Part shown: one piece after another, positions 53,801-64,000 of the stretch
Position numbering within the stretch: position 1 is the first letter of the stretch
Layout of the letters: each line of letters starts with the position of its first letter
Origin: Perkinsus chesapeaki
Taxonomy: Eukaryota > Perkinsozoa > Perkinsida > Perkinsidae
Reading direction: 5' to 3'
NCBI GenBank assembly: GCA_013115145.1
Contig: JAAPAO010000078.1
Span: 1-64,000, forward strand
DNA length: 64,000 bases
Translations under genes and position numbers: made by a program
The notes under the pieces: generated by a model
Told to the model about the DNA's origin: nothing
The model's input: only the letters and a program-made list of their open reading frames with translations
The model's database searches: none

Positions 53801-53822
53801 GACCAAACCATTACAGGAATAA
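50820..53822 (+). CDS. PH-domain membrane protein with START-like middle region
   Basis: The PH domain is split by introns: GRGVVRKQLRGVTAFG, YFVLSGSVLSYYRDSREVRP, GREHAFIV and, after a 40-nt intron, RRQVVVSGGSEGETRQWMLW, the C-terminal helix with its Trp. A linker follows, then hydrophobic IAFAITTLSVFVILTLGALL and AAFILVVWSKCLLEVF (one or two membrane segments). DVSEWHRWSPALKSAAAY resembles the start of START-like lipid-binding domains. The rest (through NGGICELSIVDPSSG and PVVEIK, ending TKPLQE-stop at 53820-53822) is unrecognised. A PH-START lipid-sensing protein of the EDR2 kind is one idea. Five successive introns contain antisense tRNA pieces. The 5' end is not fixed. Confidence 0.55.
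51077..51116 (+). repeat. 40-nt intron with family C core, antisense
   Basis: GTAATAACGTCACGCGCCAT then GAAATTGTACGGTTATTCAG. The complement of AACGTCACGCGCCATGAAAT is the MITE end with one change. Joins EHAFIV to MPKDHRRQVVV, restoring the PH domain. Confidence 0.8.
51546..51595 (-). repeat. 50-nt intron with tRNA 3' fragment, antisense
   Basis: Plus strand GTAAGTTGCCGGGGGTGGG then GATCGAACTCGGGTGGG. The reverse strand has GAGTTCGATCCCC (B box). Joins NDMCMV to STDRGLRIWRQ. Confidence 0.75.
52679..52710 (-). repeat. 32-nt intron with B-box piece, antisense
   Basis: GTAGGTTTGAACCGGGGTC then TTTTGGATAGCAG. The reverse strand has CCGGTTCAAACC. Joins IVAE to RWALPPLGY. Shortest resolved intron of this set. 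Confidence 0.6.
53032..53081 (-). repeat. 50-nt intron with tRNA 3' half, antisense
   Basis: GTGAGAAAAATACCCTCGG then TGGGATTCGAACCCGAGTCG. Read in reverse it is B box, acceptor strand and GGGTATTTTTC, the mirror of introns 28902-28944 and 47798-47843. Confidence 0.8.
53263..53313 (-). repeat. 51-nt intron with tRNA 3' half, antisense
   Basis: GTAAAAATGCCTGTTGCCGG then AATCGAACTCGAGACC. The reverse strand ends GGCATTTTTAC. Joins VTELPRL to VCRPLSGSS. Confidence 0.8.
53677..53723 (-). repeat. 47-nt intron with tRNA 3' fragment, antisense
   Basis: GTAGGGTGCCGGGATCGAAC then TTGGGACC. Reverse strand B box AAGTTCGATCCC. Joins SPVVEIK to VESSKRLL. Confidence 0.75.
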
Positions 53823-53940
53823 TTGCCTCTATCATCCACTGCCTTATTGTAGCATTTCTACCACTTTTTTCAACTCCTTGGCATTTGAGTTAACCAAGTG
53901 GGAGGGGGTCGGGCCCGCTGCAGTCCCTAATTCGCTCACT

Positions 53941-54665
53941 ATGCTCCTCACCGGCTCACTCCTCTTTTTTTGCTCGGTGTACGGAGCACCCTTGTGGGAC
54001 TCTGAGACTTGTCTGGAGGAATGCCCCGAGCTGGCTCAATCCGTGGCACTGCTGGAAGCTTTGGTTCTATCTCCTAAACTAGCCGCGGCCGCTCTATCGG
54101 GGAGCTATCAAGCCGGGTGGGAGGAGTATTTGACGCTTCGATCAGATTGATTGCCGTGTGTAGGTATAAGGCGGTCCGCGAGGACAAGGTGTACTCATGT
54201 GTGGCGGAAAAGCTATGTGGAACGTGTTTAGAGGTGAGCAGGGATCGAACTTGGGACCTTTGGATGAGGATTAATAAGTTTGTTGCTCTACCGTTCGGCC
54301 AGGAATCCACGTGCACGATTGGGCGATGCATTGTCGAGAATGTCGCATGTCGGGCCTTAACCGATTTCACCTCGGATCTAGTTAAGATATGTTACTGCTC
54401 GATTGGTGAGCCACGACCCTACCCTTCCCTCTCAACCATCACTTCAGGTTACAACATCGCTGTCTTAAATGGGATGGTTGACCCCCAGTGGTCATCAACT
54501 GACCCTCCCTTCTGCGAAGGTGGTGTGAATGCTCCTCAAGGAACAGCAGAGACTGTTCAGGAATCATGCAGAGGTCGGTCACCTCGTTGGTTTAAGTATC
54601 CAGTATTTTGCATTGTTGGACAGCGCCGCAGTGTTGGCTATATGCGGCCGTTGCCACTCGGCTGA
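53941..54665 (+). CDS. Putative secreted cysteine-rich protein with introns
   Basis: Starts MLLTGSLLFFCSVYGAPLW, a good signal peptide, then SETCLEECPELAQSVALLEA. A short intron at about 54118 joins GSYQA to GLIAVCRYKAVREDK with YSCVAEKLCGTCLE. A 69-nt intron (54234-54302) leads to ESTCTIGRCIVENVACRA. The many cysteines and signal peptide suggest a secreted protein. Beyond about 54390 the frame is uncertain; an alternative frame (54529-54762, LFRNHAEVGHLVGLSIQYF) also looks coding. Unlike the secreted genes at 5-41 kb, this one has introns. Unrecognised. Confidence 0.45.
54234..54302 (-). repeat. 69-nt intron carrying a whole tRNA-like body, antisense
   Basis: In reverse: TGGCCGAACGGTAGAGCAAC (A box), a decayed anticodon arm, and AAGTTCGATCCCTGCTCAC (B box and end). 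The 5' end of the tRNA-like body lies right at the 3' splice site. Joins TCLE to ESTCTIG in frame. Confidence 0.75.
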
Positions 54666-55386
54666 GAGGGAAAGGAAGTTCCAGAGGAATAATTTGCCTA
54701 ATTTTTTCGCGAAATTTGTAGATACTTGTCAGAATTCCGGTAGACTTTCGGATAGGATATGAATCGCAGCCACTCGATTGGTAAATATTAGGCCACGGTG
54801 ACGGAAGGCGGAGAAGAATCCAAAGGATACAATCGGGATACAGTCCGTTCAGTTGTTGCATGTGTATTGTTGATGCGCATTACGTCGCCAACCTAAGGCT
54901 GTGGTTGGGGTCAGAGGCCCCATTTATTTTCCTGTTGTCATGTCACAACAGCCAGTTCGACTCGATAACCTTATGTAGCGACACACCTATACTGTCGACT
55001 ATCTCCAATACAACAGCTGCTCATAATGTTAATTTCGAACCGGCTGCGGCGGCGGTGGTCCTATGGCTACGCCATGACTTATATGGTTGAATTTTAAACC
55101 GTAAATAATTCCATGTGTGTGAAACATATCCGTAGAGACAACAGCTTCTCGCTCGCTTCCCCTTCAGATTTCAGTATTTCCGACTTCATCGGTGGTTCAC
55201 CGCAGACAGAGGAGCCAACCGAAAATGCCAAGGGGAGTTCAGCGGAGCGAAGCAGCAGATTACGCATATACCTGATATCACTCTTCAGCTTCCTGTGGGG
55301 CGTGTTCATGCTTTTATAGCTTTGATGTTGTTACTTACTATCTCGAGTTCTGCGGGGCACCGCGGTATGGTATTAGCCGTTTGTAA
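54666..55386. other. Unresolved, possible exons
   Basis: Plus frames at 55113-55319 (SLASPSDFSISDFIGGS) look partly coding, with a GCGGAGCGAAGC family F motif at 55245, but no joins could be confirmed. Confidence 0.3.
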
Positions 55387-58300
55387 ATGTCATTCAACGG
55401 CAGCCCGATTCGGCAACAACCGGAGGAGGCAGCCCTCCCCGTCATACCACAGCAAGGGGAAATACACCACCCCATAGTGCTCCAGCAGCAGCAGGGGACA
55501 GATGCCGCACCACAAAGCCCAAATGAATTGGTCATCGGTTCAGTGGCAAGCAATAGTCCTTCTGGAAGCCCACTGCCACCTGCCCCGCCTCAACACCCAC
55601 AGATTCCAACCCCAGCCACTAGTAGCAGGCCGGCCAGTGCTGGTACCAGTACGATGAGCACACAAGGGGGCAGCAGCGGTATAAGGCTGCAAGTGGAGGA
55701 AATGAAGCAGTACCTCGATCAGGCTAAATGCATGTAAGGTTGGATGAATAAAATATTATATAGTTGGAAGTAAATTCTTCGGAAAGTGGTACCGGCAACC
55801 GCGCTTGGGCGGAGTTGTAGAAATAGGAGATAACTTCGGAAGAGGCGCTCTATTATAATTATGAGGCTTCTGGGCTTCAACCCACGCGAGTTGCGTTCTT
55901 TGTGTGTTTTTCGAAACAAGTTCTTTTTCAGGTTCGCAGATTCTCCCGATAAATACGAGCAGTTGCTAGAGGTCATTGCCGGTAGCAATGACAACTGCTC
56001 CCTTATAATTACTACCTTGTAGGTATGTCTAAAAGAACCCGTCCGCATCAGCCGGCCCCACCAAGCACTGCAGCCTCGACTCCCTCTGGTACAGTGACCG
56101 GCATCGGGGCACTAGTGGGGCAACTTCAACAACTCAATCACAGTCCTGACCAACAACAGCAACAACCCGCGGCAGCAGGCGTCCAGATGATACAGGCTCT
56201 GCAGGGTCTGATGCAGCATCAATCACAACAACAGCAGCAACAAGCAGTGGTGCCACAGCCAACACCTATGGATATTGCCAGACAGGAGGATGATATATCG
56301 GAACTGTGGGGCTTGCTCTATTTCACTACCGCCAATTTCACTTGTGTGTTTTAGGGACAACTTGGATGTTGGTGGTCTTATCGACAGGCTACTGGAGATC
56401 TTTGAGGGCCAAGGCGCGGCTAAATCCATGGTGAGGACGGGAGGGTATAGAAAGATCGACTTAGTCGATTCATCGCACGAGCTGCATGGGGCGTAGTTGA
56501 TCTCCCTCCTCGAGAAACATTAAGAAGTGGAGATATAATAGAAACCCTTGTTCGCGCTCAACATTTAATATTGCAGTGTGTGAGCGCCATGCCGCCGGTT
56601 TGGTTAATCTACTAGGGATTACTTTAATATTAGTTATCAATCTCCATTGTTCTATCGCTCACTGATAATATTGTTAGTATCTAGCACGGCACCTGTCCAG
56701 GTCATGGTATAGTCCCGGATGTTTTGAGATTCATTATCATCCTTGCAATCAGGTCCTATGCTTCCTACAACTCTGTCGGCTATCAAACCATCCAGCAGCC
56801 AGTTGGCTATTCGAAGAAGCTGAGAGACTTCGAGAAGCAGAAGTTAAAAGGCAAAAAGAGACCGAGGAGAAAGAAGCGGTAAATTGATTTAAAATGCCGC
56901 GTGCCGGGTTCGAACCCACGCCATTTTAGTTTGCAGCAGTCAGTGCAGCTGCTCGCGCTACTGCTGACGTAATAGGGCCTCCTGGACCGCCAATCTGTCT
57001 GGACCGCGCGGCCACTATGGCGTTTTTGACAGCAGGTGAGCGTCACTCTGCCAATCGATTGATGTCACTCATGTCGTTTCAGTTCTTCCAACTCTTCCGA
57101 GCAACGTCTATGCGGTAGGCATTGACTCGGGTTCGATCCTCGGCAGAGGTGTTTCTTTTATCAGGTTCTTAGCTCTGGTGTCTACCAAGGCCTTGAAGCT
57201 GGTATAGTTAATAGCAACTTCGATGAGGGTATGAGGAGGGTCCTGCAGAACTATGCCATGGCTACCTCAGTGTAAGACACATATCGCCATTCTCAAAAGT
57301 ACGGGCATTTGAAAATAAAATGCCGTACCTGGGATTCGAACCCGAGATCTCCGTCCCTGTACAAAGGGTGTGGCAAGAATGATGGGTTCTGATGGTAGGT
57401 ACCTGGCTCACCGTAAATCGATGATAAGGGTTCATGGGACTAACGAGTCGGCGTTCCCAAGTAGATCCACTGGAACCAGACGAGCTCCGGCTGCAAAGGG
57501 AAAGAGGAAACGAGCAACAACAGGAAGAGGAGCAGCAGCAGCCAAACAAGCTTCTACTAGCTCTGAGGAGGTATGTGAGAGATAACGGCTGATAATTATA
57601 CCAAATTTCCGTCGAATCTACGGGCATATCCCTGTCCTAGCTGACATTAGTTATACCACAAGTGTTGCCATGATTTCCTGAAGAGCGCGCGTTGTCCTAG
57701 AGTGTGACGTGGGAAGATTTCCTGAGGGAGATTCGAGGCAGATTTCCGAGAGCAATGTCAACACCCTAAAGAGAGTGAAGGGTAGTTATTGCGAAAATAT
57801 TTCAGAACGGTCAAGGTTCGAGCGAGGAGGCCAGCGTTGAGGCTACAACACCTGAATCGGATGAGAGTACTGAGCTATCAAGGCAACCGGTTCGGCAAGC
57901 TAGGAAGAAAAGGGTAACTTTTGACGGAAAAAACGTAAAAACTGTCTCGTTAAGGCGAAGGCGTCTTCATCCTCCGAAGTATCTGATGACGATGCGGCGG
58001 TGCCAAAGAGACGGTCAACTCGCCGGACTCGTGCAGCTGTGAAGGTAAGTAAGGTATTTCTGGACGCTCCTATGCAGCATTTAGACCGAGAGAGGAGCAT
58101 CATCATCTGAAGCTGAGGAGCCAGTTGCTAAGCGTGGTCGAACAAACAGGAGAAAAGGCAAATCAGCTGGCAGCGCGGGGGACAGCTCGGTGGTGAGCGC
58201 TACACAAAGACTAGGGGAGGAACCGACAATGGAAGGCCGAGAACGAGTTGCGCTTGAGATGCTGGTGGAGATTCTACCCCCTACACTTGCACATGAGATG

Positions 58301-61300
58301 TAACCAGCCAACACACGAGACTTAGTCGTGTTTAACCGTTTGGCCATCAGGTTCAAGACTTTGTCCATCTGGCTTGATGGAGGGTTCGAAGTCTCCACGG
58401 TCACCAGCTTTTTCGAGTAGACCGGAACAGGGAAGTCTGTCATCATGATTTATAATTTTAGGAGGATTATCGGTCATTTAAGGGGCTGCGCTACAGTACC
58501 GATGCCAACTGATGGCGAACAAGATGATATAGATATTCACAAGGAGCACAGTGCCTTATTTGATACTTATACTGAACAGGAGCGTAGGGCGGAGCGAAGC
58601 GTTTCATGTTTACACATTTGCCCTTAGGCACAGTGCTCTTTAATAGGCTGTATGATTTGGACCGTGCCGTTATGGAGGTATGCAATCGGCATCTGACTGA
58701 CCTAATCAGTGGAATACTTCTCAAACGGGAAGGTTCCAAGCAGCGGAAGGTGAGGGACGCTCCTTCCTGATGGGAAAGTATTGGATTCATCTTTCGGTGG
58801 GGAAAATCAAGCGTAAATAAAAGATTCTATGTTCTGCGGTGGCTCATTGTGCGGCGCAATAGTGTACCGCTGTCAATTCTTGTGCCAGGTCATCAGCCAA
58901 GCGCCAAAGGCTGAAGGATGTAGAAGTTATGTTAGCCATTTGTAGGTTGAAAAGATACAATCAGTTTGTACTGGTCATTGTGTTAGATGCTTCCCATGCG
59001 AGAGCGCGGAGGCAGCAGTCTGCAAGGAGAGGCTTCTGAGGACGCCTCCTGGGATAATAAACAACACATGGTTGGGCGTGTCACTTGGTAAGCTGTAATT
59101 CATACCGTATTTCCCTCGCATTCTCGTTCAATAAGGCACAGAGGAGGCACAAGACTTTAAGTATTTCCGTCGAAATCATAACGAGGAGGCTTTGTTCAAT
59201 AATGAGGATCATAAATACGCTACCACTCTCACGGTGAAGTGTGTCTCATTGACGGTAGGCTCTCATGCGCATGCGTGCGCATTTTTCATACCGTATTTTC
59301 GTAGGTTCGTCGTCTAGAGAAGCTCCGAAAGAGGTTGGATGGGATGTCGCAGGAGCAAAAAGAAGCTTATCAGCTTAAAATGCCTGGCGACATCACAAGC
59401 CAGTATATCGAACAAATCATTAATAGGCATGTATCTTATTCCGCTGTGGAATGCATGCTTCAACCCAGTTACGCATCAACAGCTATGGGTCAGAAGATGG
59501 CGGAAGATCTGATGAAGCATCCTGCCAAGTTTTTGCCCCAACTCGTGCGTTCCTCGCCCCACCGAAGATCGGTATCCATTACTTTAGATATCACGATTGA
59601 AAGACACACAGGCGTCGCTGACATCACCTTCAACGGGGCTTATTGCCGCAGCATCTAAGGCATGGCTAAAGGTGGACAAGAGAAGCTTCCTACCTGGCTT
59701 GGACCATAGAAGCTATTATTTCCGAGGGCACTGTAAGACAATGTCGTACTCCTTGATGAGCGGATTTTTATCAGGTCTCAAGAACTCTACAAGTAGAGCC
59801 TTCCTCAGTAATTTACAAGCTAGTGCCCCAATTGGCATAGTCGAGGAGGAAAGAGAATGGGCATCCTGGGGGTAGGCGCTCTACATTAGCAACAGCAGCT
59901 ACTGCAGAGGTGCCTGTGTTAGGCCTCACTGGCTCGCCAGCAGCACCAATGGCCGCTACCCTCTTACGGTCATTGGTGATGATGCTGTGACCTTTGAGGA
60001 CGCCATAAGTGAGGAGACGAATAGTGCAGCTGCGGCAAGTGGTGAGGATACTATTAAGCCGTCACCTGTTCTTTTGTGCATGCCGGATCCTAAGGTACCC
60101 TGTAGGATATATATTGTGTCACAGTCTCGGACAGGTACATGAATTGGCACTCGAAGTGGTTCGGTGTAAAGTTGAAGGAACGTTCTCCGAAGAGCCACCG
60201 GAGGGGGTATCCGCTGGAACAGCCATGGAGGAGCTCGAGAAGGTGACCCTGGACGTTGCGATCGTATGGCATTCTCTCCTAAAGGTTCTTCGACCATTCT
60301 TACCATCTACTGTACTGCCATCAGTTCACAGCTCGTCGACAACTACAATTCAGCAAGGAAATCATACCACTCGTTTGTTTGATGATGTCACCAACGACGC
60401 GGCGGATGCAGCCACTAAGCCTAAACCTGTGTTCCTGACCCAGACTCAGTAGGTGTAGTCGTTGGCAAGCGTCGAGATACATCACTTCCTTCTCTTAGAT
60501 ACTTCCTGCTGCGCTTCTATCATATAGTCTACTCACGCTTGGCCAGAGCTTCCTCGGACATCACTCGTTTACAGAAACAGTACAAGCAACACAAGGAGGG
60601 ACATTTCAGCAATGACGGCGGTCGAGGATGTGATCGAGACGGCCCCGTCTCGGTGCCCGACTCTCCTGAGCAGCCCCCTCCGGGTAAGCCCTTGGTGACT
60701 CTCGTAGCCCACAGTGGGCAGAAATATCTCACGTGGTTGACTAGTTACCGTCTTGTCAGATACGACGCCATCGACAGATAGTATGAACGGTGGGAATGCA
60801 ATAGAACCTGGCAGCAGAGGAATGGACTCCTTAGTATCCCAGATGGCACAGGTCGGAGGTCGTTCACCCTCGGCCTTGTATGAAGTACTACCTCAGATAT
60901 TCTCTTCATCACAGGACTCCGCATCACAGCCAGCGGCGGGCTCCAATAGCACCCCGGCCCCGAGCTTCAATAATATCGTTCGAGAACACTTGGGCTTCAA
61001 TAGAGGTTATTATCTCTATACCATGCCGAAGGTATGCCCAAGCCTCCCACTGCTGCTTCATTTAGCAGTCGTTTCAGGTGCTAGCTCGCATGGCCGATGT
61101 CTTGCATCTTGTCTGTCTGGGTCGAGCCGATATCGTCGTAAAACGGAAAAGCGTCGACTCTGGTGAGCAGCAAAGACCAGATGTAGGAGTTTGATACCTT
61201 CCGCTAGGTGGCCCACGAACACCCAGAAAAGATGCGGTCACCGAACGTATACTGGCATTGAACCAATCGGTGCAAAGTGTCGGTTTGAGCCATGAAACCG

Positions 61301-61335
61301 CCAAAGAGCTTGCCTCCCTTGGCCTAGAGTGGTAG
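55387..61335 (+). CDS. SIN3: SIN3-family transcriptional corepressor
   Basis: Start MSFNGSPIRQQPEEAA. A paired amphipathic helix (PAH) domain: EEMKQYLDQAK-(intron)-CMFADSPDKYEQLLEVIAG, then a Gln-rich insertion, then DNLDVGGLIDRLLEIFEGQ. A basic, Ser-rich linker (57480-58200) follows. The HDAC-interaction domain shows RLEKLRKRLDGMSQEQKEAY, MAEDLMKHPAKFLPQLV and KAWLKVDKRSFLPGLDHRSY (the SLDH-like box). The Sin3 C-terminal domain follows: RYFLLRFYHIVYSRLARASS and LGFNRGYYLYTMPKVLARM, ending KELASLGLEW at TAG 61333-61335. SIN3 scaffolds class I histone deacetylases on chromatin. Around 20 introns, including tRNA-containing ones at 56879, 57115 and 57272. Some exon joins between 58.8 and 60.5 kb are tentative. 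Confidence 0.75.
56879..56929 (-). repeat. 51-nt intron with near-palindromic tRNA 3' fragment
   Basis: GTAAATTGATTTAAAATGCC, then GCCGGGTTCGAACCCACGCC and ATTTTAG. B box GGGTTCGAACCC is its own reverse complement, and AAAATG/CATTTT flank it, so it reads as a tRNA end in both directions. Joins ETEEKEA to FAAVSAAARAT. Confidence 0.7.
57115..57164 (+). repeat. 50-nt intron with tRNA 3' half, sense
   Basis: GTAGGCATTGACTCGGG then TTCGATCCTCGGCAGAGG (B box, acceptor strand) and TGTTTCTTTTATCAG. Joins PSNVYA to VLSSGVYQG. Confidence 0.8.
57272..57366 (-). repeat. 95-nt intron with tRNA 3' half and paired acceptor-like arms, antisense
   Basis: Reverse strand: GAGATCTCGGG, TTCGAATCCCAGGTACGGC, ATTTTATTTTC. 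On the plus strand GTACGGGCATTT faces AAATGCCGTAC, a nearly perfect inverted repeat. Joins NYAMATS to VVARMMGSDG. Confidence 0.65.
57914..57954 (+). repeat. 41-nt intron with family B core, antisense
   Basis: GTAACTTTTGACGGAAAAAA then CGTAAAAACTGTCTCGTTAAG. The complement has ACAGTTTTTACGTTTTTTCC, matching the PITP intron 49054-49099. Confidence 0.55.
58584..58627 (+). repeat. 44-nt intron with family F core, sense
   Basis: GTAGGGCGGAGCGAAGCG then TTTCATGTTTACACATTTGCC. Joins DTYTEQE to RTVLFNRLYDLD in SIN3. Confidence 0.6.
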
Positions 61336-61869
61336 GCTATCATTGCTATGTCTTAATTAGGGTTTTAACTTAGCTATCGGCACTACAACTACTATGACGC
61401 TGGCCCAGATCCTGAAGGCCTTGGTGGATCTATTATTGCCGCCAGTATTCATAATAATGGATGGTTTGCATGCTGCGAGTTGAAGGCGGTCTGACGTATA
61501 TCTTATTAGAATCGTATTAGAATCAGTTTTCACTGTTAATATTTTACTCCCTCGACTACTTGTACACTTGTTGTTGTTAACCATCCTATCATCAAGTCGG
61601 CTATCTTTTGCTGCTGTTGTTATCATTGTCGCTATACAGGGGCGTACATTGACCAAAGTTATTACCCCAACGTGATGATGATACTAGCACAATATTCCAT
61701 ACGAAATCTACCACCGTTTGTGTTGTCAATGATGATGATGATGATGATGCTGAGTTACCCCTCCCACCGCGCTACGCCCCGACGTCTCCGTCCTCGAGCG
61801 CCCACAGATTCCACCACCACCTCACAGGAGTCCCCTAGGATATTCCTCGACATTTCCGCGCTTTAGCTT

Positions 61870-63548
61870 TTGGTTCATACAGTATTAGCATACCCCCATT
61901 TATGAAATCTCGACTAATTGTCGTTAATGCGTGTGTGGCTGTCGGACTGAGCGCCGGAGCTTTTATCCGGAGTATCTCTCCTGAGGCTGGCGGATCTCGG
62001 CTTTGTGATTGGATTGCTAAACTCCTGTGTGAATATATCACTCGAGGAGGGAACAATAAACCTGCTGAGGTAAATTAGTTAGAGGCCGAAGAAGTGCCTT
62101 CTTCGTTTGCCGCGCTTATGCATTTGTTTTCAGCTCCCGCTTACTGTCTGGGGGGAGAGGCAATGGGTAAGTAGAGTGGTATCTAAGCTGCTGCCCCCTG
62201 CGTTACTGCCACCACTCTTGACATTCACTCATATCTAGTTCATTCTGCTAAGATTCAAGCCAGCATTGGAGTTGATAAATTCGGCCGTTCAGAGTTGCGT
62301 GAAATAGCACGCTTCTCCAGCGGTGTTCCGGAGGGGAAGTAAGTGAAGAAGCCAGTGGCGAGATAATCACCATCTTCATAATAATGACTCATCTTAGCCT
62401 CGATCATTTGAGCATCATCACCGATGATCCTTTGATGAATAAGTGTCATGAGGGTTCCATCAAGGACTTCTGGAAGGATAAAGACACTATTAAAAAATGC
62501 AAGGAAATGAGGTCCTTGCAGGGCATAATTCTTGATCAAATTTGGGATGGAATTGATGAAGCGGTGGCCAAGCAGTATCAGGTTATGTGTACGTTGGAAA
62601 CTGCTGCTAGGCCGGCCATGGTGAGCTCATGCTTCAATGCCTCCGAATAACTTTGTCGGTATTGTTGTTGCCGCCTATTGCAGGGCATCGCATACCACTT
62701 TAATCTCGCTTGGGACGCAAAGCAAAGGCGGTTTACGCTCAATCAACTCATTGGAGGTGACAGGAATAACAGTATCACTATGTAAGCTCTTGTCATCATC
62801 ATCTCCTTCTCACAGCTTCGGTATAGCAGGCTGCGTCGTCGATGCTATCTGTCGTTTTAGTTTGGTATACATGGTTTCTGCATGAACCACTTTATCGACG
62901 TATTGAACCGATAAGTTATACAAATCGACCAGCCTTCTAGGCACCACGTTCGCGCGTTGACCATCCCCCGATAACTTTGAGTTCAATGTGTTAGACCCCT
63001 CATACCCTACCTCTTACCATCATTCGGGTCTGATCGATATCTCGGAGATGGGTTTGAGCGAGTGTGCTTGGTGTTCACACGATCAGCTTTTGCCCTTTAC
63101 CCCTTGCTGTTTTATCAAGGTGGCTACCACCACCACCATCACAGTATGTTCATCTCTGCATCCTTCTGTTGTCATATCGTCATACCACGTGAATGATATT
63201 CTATTATATTTCAGGCTCAAGTATGGTATCGTCAATATCGATAGACTGCGGCGCATGCTATCTGACTCGAGGAAGGAAACTCTCGGGTATTTCCAAAGAG
63301 GAAATGAAGCCAATCTGCAATCCTTGTGCATAAAGCAAGTCGAACGCTTTGTCGAATATGTTATGGGTGTTAGTGGTGAAACATTGCCAAGTCCAAAGTT
63401 GGCGTACGTTCCGAAGATATTCAGATGGCTGACAAATGGCAAATTTATGATTTATGATAACAATGAGCTGGGGGAAACCTACGAAAGACACGAATATCCG
63501 CCGTTCGCTCGAATCGATTATCAGAGACGAGAACAGCCACCATACTGA
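61870..63548 (+). CDS. Unrecognised multi-exon gene
   Basis: Plus-strand exons after SIN3: NACVAVGLSAGAFIRSIS with WIAKLLCEYITRGG (about 61930-62070), HSAKIQASIGVDKFGRSE (about 62240), SIITDDPLMNKCHEGSIKDF with SLQGIILDQIWDGIDEAVAK (62410-62580), HFNLAWDAKQRRFTLNQLIG (about 62700), and a long last exon with IVNIDRLRRMLSDSRKETLG, PKLAYVPKIFRWLTNGKF, ending at 63546-63548. It looks like a soluble protein of some 350-400 residues. No motif lets me name it. Joins are guesses from open frames and GT/AG borders. Confidence 0.4.
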
Positions 63549-63559
63549 TAGGTTTAACT

Positions 63560-64000
63560 TATTGTTGGGTTCATGATGTTTGACATGGAACCTTGTTAAG
63601 ATGTTAAGTCAATCTTGTCGCGTTTTGAGTTTACTTTATTCATCCACTTTTGTCTGACGCTGCCAGCCGTGTTTCTGGCCGTCGAAAAACTAGTTCATTG
63701 AGACGGCAACTAGCATGGGCTGTTACATGTACCTCCTCCTCCTCCTCTTTCTCATCCTTTTGTCATTATTCTCCCGGAAAGCCACGTCGATCTGTCGGAT
63801 GCATTTAAAAGTGTCACCACATCTACTAAATAAAATTGAACACAAACGATGCCAGCTTGGAATGTCCACAGTGTACATGTCCAAAATTATTGGCTGAATG
63901 AAATACTGTAGTTTCCCGACATATGGTGGTTGGTGATCCGAGTGGTAGAGTTCCTCGAGTTCAAGACTAGTAACGCCGGCAGGTCTGGGGAGTAGGTCTC
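63560..64000 (+). other. 3' flank with a compressed tRNA-like sequence
   Basis: At about 63934-63980, ggtgatccgagtggtagag resembles an A box and gagttcaagactagt a poor B box, too close together for a tRNA. No gene is supported here. Confidence 0.3.

Noticed and set aside
58081-58446. Minus-strand ORF over SIN3
   Set aside because: The plus strand has an open frame continuing SIN3 exons here; the minus frame has no neighbours or motifs.

Overview
The window is nuclear DNA from a protist and is almost certainly a draft-assembly contig: there is a run of N at 20878-20974. The best guess is a perkinsozoan alveolate (Perkinsus-like). This is an inference from compact genes with 36-100 nt GT-AG introns, long one-directional gene blocks, and families of short secreted proteins beside conserved eukaryotic genes (SIN3, a SAPS-domain PP6 regulator, CHORD protein, PITP, class III alcohol dehydrogenase, DEAD-box helicase). 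A dinoflagellate or other alveolate is not excluded. No rRNA, CRISPR or prokaryotic operon features are visible.

Layout. 1 to about 5.4 kb (minus strand, GC-rich): a DIRS-like YR retrotransposon cut by the left edge, with a CCCH-finger gag-like ORF, an RT/RNase H ORF and a tyrosine recombinase. 5.9-8.7 kb: two divergent single-exon secreted paralogs. 9.3-31 kb (minus strand): an intron-rich block with a coiled-coil protein, an EF-hand myosin-light-chain-like protein, glutathione-dependent formaldehyde dehydrogenase, a small membrane protein, a helical-repeat (FASTK/HPR-like) protein, a SAPS-domain PP6 regulatory subunit, a CHORD protein and an MFS transporter. 31-42 kb (plus strand): an intron-poor island of secreted proteins, including a four-copy tandem family, with many perfect short palindromes between the genes. 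42.2-46.1 kb (minus): a charged coiled-coil protein and a Q/G-rich protein. 46.5-63.5 kb (plus): a Dbp3-like helicase, PITP, a PH-domain membrane protein, a Cys-rich secreted protein, a SIN3 corepressor and one unrecognised gene.

The most interesting system is in the introns. I could resolve many by joining conserved reading frames, and a large share are made of a few recurrent short sequences. At least 18 loci (nearly all introns) carry tRNA pieces: whole tRNA-like bodies, 5' halves with an A box, or 3' halves with a B box (GGTTCGANTCC) followed by a T run that becomes ATTTTTCAG, the 3' splice site. The same kind of sequence lies in both orientations. Reversed, its A run follows the 5' splice site (GTAAAAATGCC, GTGAGAAAAAT). 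Other recurrent intron cores have terminal inverted repeats: TAATTTCGTGGCGCGTGAC (also ends a 131-bp MITE at 50514-50644), GTATCTTAG...TAAGATAC, and ATTTTACNGTTTTTCTATCAG. A fourth core is GCGRAGCGAAGCGTT. Together they look like several introner families, one derived from Pol III genes, that seeded introns in unrelated neighbouring genes. The secreted-protein islands are nearly intronless.

Intron-exon structures were joined by eye from reading frame and family conservation. Exact gene ends for the SAPS, PH and unrecognised genes are uncertain.
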